A stretch of DNA of 22,957 nt from Comamonadaceae bacterium (GCA_947478935.1 CANJXV010000009.1:1-22957); one strand, 5' to 3'; shown: positions 1-7,255, counted from the first letter of the stretch. The notes: a model not told the origin generated them from the letters alone. Numbers and translations are program-made.

Positions 1-110
1 ACTGGATGACGTTCTACAACCACCGCAGGATTCACTCGACATTGGGCTACGTCAGCCCGATGCAGTTTGAGAGAAGCTGGCTGGCGGCACAGCTTAGGAA
101 AGCCGCATAA
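1..110 (+). pseudogene. IS3-family transposase, C-terminal end (partial)
   Basis: The reading frame open from base 3 to the TAA at 108-110 encodes the typical end of an IS3-family OrfB (DDE integrase core): a W-M-T-F-Y-N-H-x-R-x-H-S-x-L-G-Y segment, then a P-M-Q-F-E tail. The H-S-x-L-G-Y-x-S-P motif is characteristic of the last helix of the retroviral-type integrase core, just after the catalytic Glu, which lies outside the window. The rest of the element is to the left, so it may be intact or broken. It marks the left edge of a region rich in mobile-element fragments. Confidence 0.85.
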
Positions 111-119
111 TTCGCTGGC

Positions 120-149
120 TAAGAGGTGCGTCAAACAGGGGCAGGTTCA
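120..149 (+). mobile_element. Probable right terminal end of the IS3-family element
   Basis: The sequence just after the transposase stop ends in GGGGCAGGTTCA. Read from the outside this begins TGAACCTGCCCC, which fits the 5'-TG...CA-3' termini of IS3-family elements. The partner inverted repeat is outside the window, so the exact boundary is inferred. Confidence 0.5.
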
Positions 150-174
150 CCATTAGGGACTATTCCGATCGTAA

Positions 175-223
175 AAGGCACTAAAGCTGACGTATTTATC
201 GGGGACTTTGTTTAAAGTGCCTT
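175..223. repeat. 8-bp inverted repeat pair between IS end and membrane-protein gene
   Basis: AAGGCACT at 175-182 and its reverse complement AGTGCCTT at 216-223 are separated by 33 bases. They lie between the IS3 end and the AT-rich gene. They could be the base of a weak hairpin or a degenerate element end. Nothing else decides between these. Confidence 0.3.
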
Positions 224-284
224 AACTGATCTCGAGATTGTAATTTATCCAAATTTTTAATTTTTGCTTGCCAATTGGTCTTTT

Positions 285-2231
285 ATGATTTCAAAAACTT
301 ATACCCTCGTTCTTTATGCCCTGATTTGTTTGGGACTTGTTTCATTTCAAACATATTTCAAGGGTAAAGTAATAAATTTTGGTCAAATAACAAAAAACCC
401 TAAAGCAAAATCAATACTTTTATCCGCGATTTTTTTTGTATATTATTTTTCTATCTATCGAATCTTAGAAGTATATATTTTTTTTATTGCGCTCATATTC
501 ACACTTTTATTTGCCAGAAGAGTGATAAATAGACTCAAATACTTCACATTAGTATTTTTTTCTATATCTATTTGCTTTACATTGCTTTGGTGGAAGCTTC
601 CTCCTGTCCAGTCAAGCTTTGATTTTAGTTTATTACAGTGCTTTTCTTTTACTACAACTTTATTTGTTTGCTACTTAATCCTTGTTCAACAAAAATCTTA
701 TAAGCTCAATCCTTTTTTCTTACTTATACCGATTGCTCTCGCTATTTATTTTTCTTTTAATACCTATCCTCAGGATAACAGTCTTGGGGCAGTAATGGCT
801 ACTTGGCATCATTGGGCCGCCTATGTTGGCCCTGCTGAGACTCTACTTGCCGGGGCTCGCCCCTTCTATGATATCCCCCTTCAATACGGGCTCGGACCGA
901 CTTTATTGGTTTCTTTAGCTTGCTTTAAGAATTGCTGGAGCGGGAGCTACTATTTATTTTCGATAATGATTTTTTTGTATTTTTCATTATTATCTTTAAT
1001 TATTTTAAAAATAGAAAAAAACTGTACCATTAAAACATTTATCTTAATATGCACTATATTAATTGCATGTATATTTTGGACCGCTTATCCCCCAAACGTT
1101 GATACCCCATTACTAACGCCATCGACTTCTGGGATGCGCTTTGTCCCAGCTCTGCTGTTGGCCTGTACGCTAATCTATTTGCCAAATTCTTTTTTACTCC
1201 CCGGAGTGTTTTGGTTAATTGCATTAGTTTACTCGCCAGAATCAGCATTTATGACCACGTATTTATATTTGGGCATACATGTTAGAAAAGTACTATCAAT
1301 TAATAAAAGTTTATTTAATCTTTTTTATGGATTAATAAAAATTCTTTTGATTCTTTCGGTGTTTTATTTATTTTTAATGAGTTTTTATTATTATGAAACT
1401 AGAGAGTTTTTCTCCCCATACATAATTGCAATATATATGTTTTATCCACCAGGAGAGATGCCAGTAAATTGGAGGGGACCAATATGTTTTTATTTGTTTT
1501 CGTTGATATGGTCTATTTTTATATCTAGAAAATCAGATTCGCATGAATTTAATAATTCATTTATTTTGCAATTACTAGCGTTGTCAGCTTTGTCTTACTT
1601 TTTGGGTAGGAGTCATGACAATAACATTCTAAATCTAATGCCATTTGCAGCTTTATTACTTATTGATTCATTGGTCAATTCTCAAAATACATTTCAGAGG
1701 GTTTATCCATCTATTGCGATATCTTTTTTGTGCTCTGCTATTTTTATTTTTGGATGGGATCATTGGGATGGATTCTTTAAAAAAACTAATTTACAAATGA
1801 ATTCAATGGAGAGTCTGTATCTTAAATTTAGCTATAATTCAACAATTCTTCCCCTAGCTCCCAAAGATCCTGATGTTATTGAGGTTTTGAAGGATCAAGA
1901 AAAACTTGCGAAGATTATTTATGAAAAAGGGGAAAGGTATGAATTTCTGAATACAAGGGGCGCAATTCTACCTGAGCATGGAAACGATAACGTCTGGTCT
2001 GGATTACACACTTATATAAACTTTAGATTTATTCCTTCGTCTGATCGAATTTTATTCCTACAGAGATCATCAGAGAAACTTAAAAGAAGTGGATGGTTAA
2101 TAGTTGATAAAAATTTAACTAATGAAATTAATAATGTCTTAGATGAATATAAAAGTGTCTACTCTCAAGTAGACTTCATAGAATTACCGACATGTTATGC
2201 CATTAAGTTTGAACCTAAACAAATTCAATGA
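285..2231 (+). CDS. Polytopic membrane protein, possible GT-C-type glycosyltransferase (unknown substrate)
   Basis: I do not recognise a named family. The protein (648 residues from this ATG) has about a dozen strongly hydrophobic segments, then a soluble tail of about 150 residues from roughly residue 500. A conserved-looking loop encoded near 800-890 (W-H-H-W...V-G-P-A-E...D-I-P-L-Q-Y-G) and a later G-R-S-H-D-N-N-I segment before a transmembrane helix resemble the charged periplasmic loops of GT-C polyprenyl-phosphate-sugar transferases and related surface-polysaccharide proteins. That is inference from layout. A TTG at 264 would add seven residues, but no ribosome-binding site distinguishes the starts, so the ATG is preferred. 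Codon use is extremely AT-rich and unlike the backbone after 9.3 kb, a strong sign of horizontal transfer. It may be the last surviving gene of a surface-polysaccharide cluster cut by the IS3 element. Confidence 0.7.
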   Translation: MISKTYTLVLYALICLGLVSFQTYFKGKVINFGQITKNPKAKSILLSAIFFVYYFSIYRILEVYIFFIALIFTLLFARRVINRLKYFTLVFFSISICFTLLWWKLPPVQSSFDFSLLQCFSFTTTLFVCYLILVQQKSYKLNPFFLLIPIALAIYFSFNTYPQDNSLGAVMATWHHWAAYVGPAETLLAGARPFYDIPLQYGLGPTLLVSLACFKNCWSGSYYLFSIMIFLYFSLLSLIILKIEKNCTIKTFILICTILIACIFWTAYPPNVDTPLLTPSTSGMRFVPALLLACTLIYLPNSFLLPGVFWLIALVYSPESAFMTTYLYLGIHVRKVLSINKSLFNLFYGLIKILLILSVFYLFLMSFYYYETREFFSPYIIAIYMFYPPGEMPVNWRGPICFYLFSLIWSIFISRKSDSHEFNNSFILQLLALSALSYFLGRSHDNNILNLMPFAALLLIDSLVNSQNTFQRVYPSIAISFLCSAIFIFGWDHWDGFFKKTNLQMNSMESLYLKFSYNSTILPLAPKDPDVIEVLKDQEKLAKIIYEKGERYEFLNTRGAILPEHGNDNVWSGLHTYINFRFIPSSDRILFLQRSSEKLKRSGWLIVDKNLTNEINNVLDEYKSVYSQVDFIELPTCYAIKFEPKQIQ

Positions 2232-2293
2232 AAATTCTAACTGCACTTGCCTTATATTTTTTATTTTATCTATCGATCATGTTAAATGTTTAA
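2228..2293 (+). CDS. Hydrophobic 21-residue ORF, or stump of a lost membrane gene
   Basis: An ATG overlaps the stop of the preceding gene (ATGA) and opens a 21-codon frame ending TAA at 2291-2293. The peptide starts M-K-I-L-T-A-L and is almost entirely hydrophobic, enough for one membrane span. The ATGA overlap is the normal arrangement of a translationally coupled next gene. It could be a real small membrane peptide, but it may equally be the start of a larger membrane-protein gene whose remainder was lost where the recombination-related sequence begins. Confidence 0.3.
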   Translation: MKILTALALYFLFYLSIMLNV

Positions 2294-2314
2294 TTGTATG
2301 TTTAAGGGGTAAAA

Positions 2315-2550
2315 ATCAAAGTGTGAGTATAGTTGTGAGTATCTTTGATATATGAAAAATTAATACTGATTATAATCAATTGCTTAATAATCTAATGTGA
2401 TTCCCTCGCGAGCCTCCAAGACGACGCCCACAAACACCAACAAACACCCTTTAAAGTATAATAAGTAAATGGTTTAGACGACTATTTCGGCAACACTTGG
2501 CAATCCTAGAAATTGTGAGTATGATGAAATAATGTGAGTACAAGTGTGAG
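2315..2550 (+). repeat. GTGAGTAT direct-repeat cluster with flanking inverted repeat
   Basis: GTGAGTAT occurs at 2323-2330, 2335-2342 and 2515-2522, GTGAGTA at 2534-2540, and GTGAG(T) at 2546-2551, all on the same strand. The first pair is bracketed by ATCAAAG (2315-2321) and its reverse complement CTTTGAT (2343-2349). The last three abut the integrase remnant at 2552. Short iterated direct repeats next to an integrase are what arm-type binding sites look like, but function is inferred. The stretch between (2350-2510) is AT-rich and non-coding, apart from a GC-richer patch near 2401-2450 carrying repeated ACAAACACC. Confidence 0.55.
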
Positions 2551-2688
2551 TTATAACCATGCTAAGTATCTACCTCCAAGAGCTAAGATGATGCAAAACT
2601 GGTCAGATTATTTAGATGGAATTAAATCGGGTGCAAAGGTAATTAATTAAAAAAAAGCATAATATGTCCATAGTCAACACTTGCCAAT
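2491..2688 (+). repeat. Imperfect 14-bp direct repeat flanking the integrase remnant
   Basis: CAACACTTGGCAAT at 2491-2504 and CAACACTTGCCAAT at 2675-2688 match at 13 of 14 positions. The pair encloses the GTGAGTA repeats and the integrase tail. It could be a decayed duplication left by insertion or recombination, or chance in AT-rich DNA. Confidence 0.4.
2552..2650 (+). pseudogene. DUF4102-type tyrosine integrase, last ~32 codons only
   Basis: The frame TAT at 2552 to TAA at 2648-2650 reads Y-N-H-A-K-Y-L-P-P-R, then K-M-M-Q-N-W-S-D-Y-L-D-G, then K-S-G-A-K-V-I-N. This matches the C-terminal end of P4/DUF4102-type tyrosine recombinases: the catalytic Tyr in an A-Y-N-R-A-like context, followed by R-x-x-M-M-Q-x-W-x-D-Y-L-D. 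Everything upstream of the Tyr is gone and is replaced by GTGAGT repeats. It is a dead fragment, on the opposite strand from the intact integrase at 7796-9046 and clearly of a different lineage, since that protein has A-Y-Q-R-S-D-L at the same place. It shows that an earlier island occupied this spot. Confidence 0.75.
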
Positions 2689-2787
2689 TTAGGCTACTAA
2701 TGCTAATATTTAATTACTAAATATTTATTTAGTTGACAGGTGGGAAAGACTAGAGTCAACAAAAGCCCAGATGTGGGTGTTTGGACA

Positions 2788-3153
2788 GGGGTGTACTGAA
2801 TTTTGTGTAAACGGTCTAATGGCGGGTAACCGTCGAACTTTCAGGAGTGGATATGACCGTAAATACAAAGAAAGCAGTACCCAAAGACCTCATGACAGTT
2901 TGCTGGCTGATTACAAAAAGCCAGAGGATTTGATTGGTGAGAACGGGCTTTTAAAGCAATTGACCAAGTTGCTTGTCGAGCGCGCCCTTCATGCCGAGAT
3001 GTCCGAACACCTTGGGCATCACAAGAACGCGCCAGTTACCAACCCTGAGGGCAATGCCCGCAACGGCAAAAGTTAGAAGACGCTCAAGGGCGAGTTTGGT
3101 GAGCTGCCCATTGAGATTCCCCGGGACCGCCAGGGCAGCTTTGATCCGCAATT
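2788..3153 (+). pseudogene. IS256-family transposase remnant with left IS end
   Basis: A probable left terminal repeat (GGGTGTACTGAATTTTGTGT, starting near 2788) is followed by ATG at 2853. The product is typical of IS256-family N-termini: M-T-V-N-T-K-K-A-V-P-K, then after a frame change D-S-L-L-A-D-Y-K-K-P-E-D-L-I-G, M-S-E-H-L-G-H, N-A-R-N-G-K-S and, after a TAG at 3074-3076, K-T-L-K-G-E-F-G-E-L-P-I-E-I-P-R-D-R. So there is a frameshift around 2888-2895, an in-frame stop, and loss of about three quarters of the gene, including all of the DDE catalytic region. Similarity stops near 3150, where CHAT-domain sequence begins. It cannot encode an active transposase. Confidence 0.85.
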
Positions 3154-3156
3154 GAT

Positions 3157-3735
3157 GAACTGTTGCCTATTCCTGGGATACTTAAATCAAAAAAAGAAAG
3201 CGTTTACCTAGGTGAAGCAGCGACAGAGCAACGAGTTAAGTCTATGGATTTGACCCCATATAAGGTGATCGCTTTTTCTACCCACGGCCTCCTTGTTGGG
3301 GAATTTAAAGGACTTGCAGAGCCCTCGCTTGTTCTGACGCCGCCAAATGTGCCGACCGCCTTAGATGATGGACTGCTCACTGCAAGTGAGGTGGCCGGGT
3401 TAAAACTTAACGCTGACCTTGTGATACTTTCTGCATGCAACACCGCAAGCGCTGACGCGACAAATGGGGCTGAGGGCTTTTCAGGACTTACCAAGGCGTT
3501 CCTTTATGCAGGAAGTCGATCTTTACTGGTGTCACACTGGGCTGTTGACTCGCTTGCAACTGTGGCATTGATTACACGGTTTCTAACTGAGACTGAGAAA
3601 GGCTCTAGTCGAGCCGATGCATTACGTACTTCAATGCTAGCGATGATTGATCATCCAACAGACCCGATTCTTAGGCATCCCGCCGTGTGGGCTCCGTTTG
3701 TGGTGGTTGGGGAAGGTGCTGTTGGTTGGCGGTAA
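3157..3735 (+). pseudogene. CHAT-domain (caspase-like) protein, C-terminal fragment
   Basis: The frame contains a recognisable CHAT protease domain end: E-x-V-Y-L-G-E-A-A-T-E near the start, the catalytic His in F-S-T-H-G (His41 counting from a TTG at 3163), a long loop, the catalytic Cys in I-L-S-A-C-N-T (Cys92), G-A-E-G-F-x-G-L, A-F-L-Y-A-G, and the closing H-P-x-x-W-A-P-F-V-V-V-G-E. Complete CHAT proteins normally carry TPR or other sensor domains before this, and none is present. The frame begins exactly where the IS256 remnant ends and has no convincing start codon or ribosome-binding site, so it is best read as a gene truncated by the insertion. The catalytic pair is intact, so a short expressed protease domain cannot be fully excluded. 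Confidence 0.75.
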
Positions 3736-3819
3736 AAAGCAAGAATATCCACTTGAATGAATGCGCTTGGATTCCACTAATTTTTAAATACTACGAGCTA
3801 GGGGCCTAAATCCGCCCAG

Positions 3820-4269
3820 CTATCGCGCGCGCGTATCGATATCATTTAATGTTAAGACCCTATTGTGTGCCGCTTCTAGCGCTGCAATTATAGATATTTG
3901 TGTGTGAGAAACCCCGACGTCCAGTCGTTCGCCGTAGATGCGGGGGCGCAGCTTGCTGGCTGCCCATGTGCGTGCCCAGAGCCGTAGCTTTAGCTGCTGC
4001 ACCCAAGCGCTTTTGGATGGTCCGTCCAAATCTTCCGGAGGAAGTTGGTCCGCCAACTCCACCAATTCGTCAGCGAGTGTGTCCGCCCGGTCTTCCAGTG
4101 CTTGATCGTAGGCTTGCCTTAGTTCAGCATTTTGACGGAGTTGCACTTTGGCCCAGGTGTATCCCGGCATCCCCTCTTCGCGCAGGATTGAGGCCAATGA
4201 CCTCCCGTTAGCAATAGCAGTCAAAATCGTAGGCCATAAGGTAGTTGGATCATACTTTGATGTATTCAC
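3820..4269 (-). CDS. Terminase small subunit-like protein (phage packaging)
   Basis: This 149-residue protein has the features of Sf6/lambdoid-type small terminase relatives: an N-terminal helical region suited to DNA binding (residues ~10-55), an acidic middle helix (E-D-R-A-D-T-L-A-D-E-L), then the diagnostic stretch L-R-L-W-A-R-T-W-A-A-S-K-L-R-P-R-I-Y-G-E-R (~92-115). Small terminases select phage DNA for packaging. The GTG start overlaps the stop of the upstream gene (GTGA), and AAAGG sits about 8 bases before it, so the two are probably co-translated. It is the last gene of the minus-strand block. No large terminase, portal or capsid gene is nearby, which is unusual for a prophage but expected of a satellite that borrows a helper's packaging machinery. 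Confidence 0.65.
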   Translation of the reverse strand: MNTSKYDPTTLWPTILTAIANGRSLASILREEGMPGYTWAKVQLRQNAELRQAYDQALEDRADTLADELVELADQLPPEDLDGPSKSAWVQQLKLRLWARTWAASKLRPRIYGERLDVGVSHTQISIIAALEAAHNRVLTLNDIDTRAR

Positions 4270-4517
4270 TTCAACGCCTTTTTGAGTGTTTTCTGATCGC
4301 GATAACGTACGCCTTGGTAAATGTATCCATTACCAGATTCAATAGCAATCCTATTGGGCGGGGCGTCTATGGCCAAGATTGGTTCACCATACGCTATTGT
4401 GTGTTCACCAGTGCGCAATAGCCATGCGAGTATTGGGAAGCGCTCATAGCTACCGCTGTCGTTAAAGACCAGCGCATTTTCAGCCTGAGTAGCGGGCGTA
4501 AAGCAGTGAATTTTCAT
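4266..4517 (-). CDS. Small hypothetical protein between primase and TerS-like gene
   Basis: An 83-residue protein of no family I recognise. It begins M-K-I-H-C-F-T-P, is mixed alpha/beta in appearance, and ends in a basic tail (Y-R-D-Q-K-T-L-K-K-A-L-K). It has no signal peptide or membrane span. Its ATG is preceded by AAGGA at good spacing, so it probably has its own efficient initiation after a ~70-base gap behind the primase gene. Its stop overlaps the GTG of the TerS-like gene. The position suggests a role in satellite replication or packaging, but nothing in the protein shows which. Confidence 0.65.
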   Translation of the reverse strand: MKIHCFTPATQAENALVFNDSGSYERFPILAWLLRTGEHTIAYGEPILAIDAPPNRIAIESGNGYIYQGVRYRDQKTLKKALK

Positions 4518-4586
4518 GATGTATCCTTGTAAATAGTCAACAATTGAAACCTATTGAACTCATCTAACTTAAACAATATTTCTTTG

Positions 4587-7049
4587 TTAGATCGTTTTTG
4601 CAATCCAACGCTCTGAACTTGTTGTTCCAGAAGCTTTTTCAAATCGCAGGCCATCAACGATACGATTTTGATGGCGAGAAATCCATTTACCAAGGCGATG
4701 CCGGTTTATCTCGCCGCGCGTCTCGGCAATCTCCTGCATGACTTCGCTTAACTCTGCGTAATTTGGATCAGTTCCAGAAAAATGTTGCGTTGCCCGTGTA
4801 ACCGCGTCGCGGATCATGGTGGGCGCGCTCCCGAAGTTGGTATGCCACGAATGAAGTAGTCGGCCCAGAGTCTCTCTATCGGGATCCTCAGCGAGTTGCC
4901 TAAAAACGCATGCCGCAGGGTCTGCGAGTCCCAGCCACAGAACTGGCTGGCGTACCCAATTGCTCCACTGGCTGAAACTTGCTAGCGGCTTGCAAGGCAA
5001 GTTTGAGGATCCGGCTTCGATCCACGCCCTGATGATGGTTAGCGCAAGGGTTACATATCGCGCACGGTTAGTACGCAGCTTCCCAAGGGGATCTCCTGTG
5101 AATTGACGCGCGGCGGGCGTCTCGACTTGAGGATCAAGCGATATGGTGATACATCGGCGGGACATGTCTCGAACTGCATTGACGTTGTTTCCGGAACTCA
5201 AGAATAGCGAACGCGTACCAACAGTAGCTGTCTTGCTCACCCCTAGGATGCGCCCCGTCAGGTGCTCCTCAGTCAGTGCGGAGCACATAGACTTGAATGG
5301 AACTAAATCAGTCGTAAGGTTGTCAAATGTGATGCAAGATGGCGCCTCCAGCAAAGTTGCCAATAGCAATTTTTGACATTCCTCCTCAGTCGAAGGGAAG
5401 GCAACCGCTGATGGCATAGTTGGACTGGAAAAAGTGCCAAAAATGCCGCATAGATAGCTCTTTCCACTGGCAATCTGAGGCGCGCGGACGTGAAACATCG
5501 GCGCCGTCGGCAAGCTAGGTCGAATGGTTGCTGTCAGCATTCCTGCTACGGCGGCGACCCTGTCATGGTCGGTCGCAAAGTCAAACTCGGACAGCAGCCC
5601 AAGTAATTCGACCAGCGCTAACTGTGCATCTAAGAGCGTTGGTGTAGTCGGCACAGCAAAGTCGCGGGCATCAAAGGCGCCGAAAAGTGCTGTTGACACG
5701 TCATACCCGGGAACTGTTACCAGTGAACCGTCAGGCCTAAGATATGGTTGTCGTGCGATTCCCGCTAAAGCTGGCAAGTGGTTGTAGCCCTCTGAATCAA
5801 ACAAAACTCCAATGTGCCGCTGGGGTGGATCGCAGACTTTGTAAGTGCTTGATTGCCCGTCGTAACGCGTCCAAATTGCGGCGCTGGATAGGGCACGTAA
5901 CAAGGCCGGTTGTGATACTGGCTTGATAAACGTGGCGCGGCTCTCTGGGTCAGTATTGACAGACACAATCAGGCCGCCGCGCTGGTAGTAGCGATTACTG
6001 GCCGCCAGTTCGCGCTCTGCTAAATCCACAATACGGTGAAGTTCACCCGCGTCTACCTGAATGGTTGGCTTGTGCTTTGCCGCCTGAAACGAAACTTCAA
6101 GCCTTTCAAGTAGTGCGCTAATTCGATACCGGTCACCGTGAGAGTGTTGACACTTATATCCGCCCACAGGGTAAAGGTCGGATGGTTCAAAATACGCCGA
6201 CCCATGGTCTACTTGGCCAGTGTGCTCATGTACCCATGGACAGGTAATATCGTGCTTACCGCTTCCCAAGGGCGACTTGTAAAAGCCATGAGTTTTTAGT
6301 GCCGCTAGGACTTGATTCTCAACAGCACGCGGCGTATAGATATTGTCTGAGTTTCGGTCAATAGCTGAGGCCTTTGCGCCGGGTTTAGTATCTGGCTTTG
6401 GGGTGGATAGCTCTAGGCGACTCATGATGTCGCCAATGGTGTATTTGCGGTCCGGATTCCATTGCGTTAATCTGCATTTGAAAACTGAGTCTGACTTGCC
6501 ATTTATAGCCACTGGCATGCGACCATATCGCGTAGTCGGTGACTTCGCGCCAGGGTCGCATAAGTGGGCTTCGACCATGCTTTGATTCAAAGCCTTGATA
6601 TTGCTAAAGTCGGTGCACGGCTTTATGAAAAGGTACCCTGCCTGAAAATTGCCCTCACTTGTTTCGATGACATAAGAGGGTGGGCAAACATCCAGTCGAG
6701 CTAGTGGCAAGGCCTTCGTCCCCAAGTCGTCCAGCATTACGCCATACACCGCAGAACAGTCCTTTTCACGCCTGTGGTATCCCTGATCGCTGGGCCGGTA
6801 TACCGCAAGACTGAAATACCAGTTCAGATCAGGATTGTTTACGGCACCCTTATTAGGTCGGTAGGGATCACCACCCCAAGCTTTTCGAACTTTTGGGGAA
6901 CCTTTAAACCCTAACACGAAGGGACGATTCGGTTCGCTAAGATCATGAAATATGGTATTTAAAAACTGTTCATTCGTAACGACGGAATAGGTTTGATCGG
7001 TTAAATCGCTTTGCGTCGGCGGATTTGGAAAATCTGACGGTAAAGTCAT
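4587..7049 (-). CDS. Satellite replication protein: AEP primase, zinc motif and helicase-type ATPase
   Basis: An 820-residue multidomain replication protein. Residues ~25-210 look like a RepB-like archaeo-eukaryotic primase: the acidic motif V-M-L-D-D-L-G-T-K (104-112), I-E-T-S-E-G-N-F-Q-A-G-Y (128-139) and R-Y-G-R-M-P-V-A-I-N-G-K (174-185). A Cys/His cluster follows (C270-P-W-V-H-E-H, then C300-Q-H-S-H), typical of a zinc-binding primase element. Residues ~480-660 carry an ATPase with a Walker A-like Q-I-A-S-G-K-S (525-531), Walker B I-T-F-D-N (573-577), a sensor-like L-S-S-G-N-N (617-622) and an arginine pair before I-T-I-S-L-D-P (631-640), as in SF3-like or phage helicases. The open frame extends to 7172, but the ATG at 7049 has GGAGG upstream and overlaps the stop of the AlpA-like gene (ATGA), so it is the likely start. 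It would prime and unwind an excised element. Confidence 0.8.
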   Translation of the reverse strand: MTLPSDFPNPPTQSDLTDQTYSVVTNEQFLNTIFHDLSEPNRPFVLGFKGSPKVRKAWGGDPYRPNKGAVNNPDLNWYFSLAVYRPSDQGYHRREKDCSAVYGVMLDDLGTKALPLARLDVCPPSYVIETSEGNFQAGYLFIKPCTDFSNIKALNQSMVEAHLCDPGAKSPTTRYGRMPVAINGKSDSVFKCRLTQWNPDRKYTIGDIMSRLELSTPKPDTKPGAKASAIDRNSDNIYTPRAVENQVLAALKTHGFYKSPLGSGKHDITCPWVHEHTGQVDHGSAYFEPSDLYPVGGYKCQHSHGDRYRISALLERLEVSFQAAKHKPTIQVDAGELHRIVDLAERELAASNRYYQRGGLIVSVNTDPESRATFIKPVSQPALLRALSSAAIWTRYDGQSSTYKVCDPPQRHIGVLFDSEGYNHLPALAGIARQPYLRPDGSLVTVPGYDVSTALFGAFDARDFAVPTTPTLLDAQLALVELLGLLSEFDFATDHDRVAAVAGMLTATIRPSLPTAPMFHVRAPQIASGKSYLCGIFGTFSSPTMPSAVAFPSTEEECQKLLLATLLEAPSCITFDNLTTDLVPFKSMCSALTEEHLTGRILGVSKTATVGTRSLFLSSGNNVNAVRDMSRRCITISLDPQVETPAARQFTGDPLGKLRTNRARYVTLALTIIRAWIEAGSSNLPCKPLASFSQWSNWVRQPVLWLGLADPAACVFRQLAEDPDRETLGRLLHSWHTNFGSAPTMIRDAVTRATQHFSGTDPNYAELSEVMQEIAETRGEINRHRLGKWISRHQNRIVDGLRFEKASGTTSSERWIAKTI

Positions 7050-7255
7050 TTGATCAGGCCTCCAGCAGATTGCCTTGCTAGAAACGCCTCGACCTGATCT
7101 AGATCCCAAACCGTGGTGTTTGGTCCTAGTTTGAACGGCTTTGGAAATATTCCCGCAGCGACCCAACGCCAAATAGTCGCCGGACTCGCCGGCACTAAAC
7201 CTCGTTTAGCCTTAGTGCTGGCGATCTCGGTGATTCGACAAACTCTCTGTGCCAT
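7046..7255 (-). CDS. AlpA-like helix-turn-helix regulator/excisionase
   Basis: A 69-residue MerR/AlpA-type winged-helix protein. It begins M-A-Q-R-V-C-R-I-T-E-I-A and contains a recognition-helix region S-P-A-T-I-W-R-W-V-A-A-G-I-F-P-K-P-F-K-L-G, then W-D-L-D-Q-V-E-A-F-L. These are hallmarks of the AlpA/HTH_17 family, which in P4-like elements and PICIs activates or represses the element's genes and can act as a recombination directionality factor. The frame is open back to a GTG at 7282, but the ATG at 7255 has AAAGGGG at ideal spacing and gives the usual AlpA length. Its stop overlaps the primase start, so the two are likely translationally coupled. Confidence 0.85.
   Translation of the reverse strand: MAQRVCRITEIASTKAKRGLVPASPATIWRWVAAGIFPKPFKLGPNTTVWDLDQVEAFLARQSAGGLIK

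Noticed and set aside
3163..3735. Treating the CHAT ORF as a complete gene starting at TTG 3163
   Set aside because: No ribosome-binding site, no sensor domain, and the frame starts exactly at the IS256 breakpoint. A truncated fragment is simpler.
7050..7172. N-terminal 41-codon extension of the primase ORF
   Set aside because: It lies inside the AlpA-like gene in another frame. The ATG at 7049 has a ribosome-binding site and the ATGA overlap.
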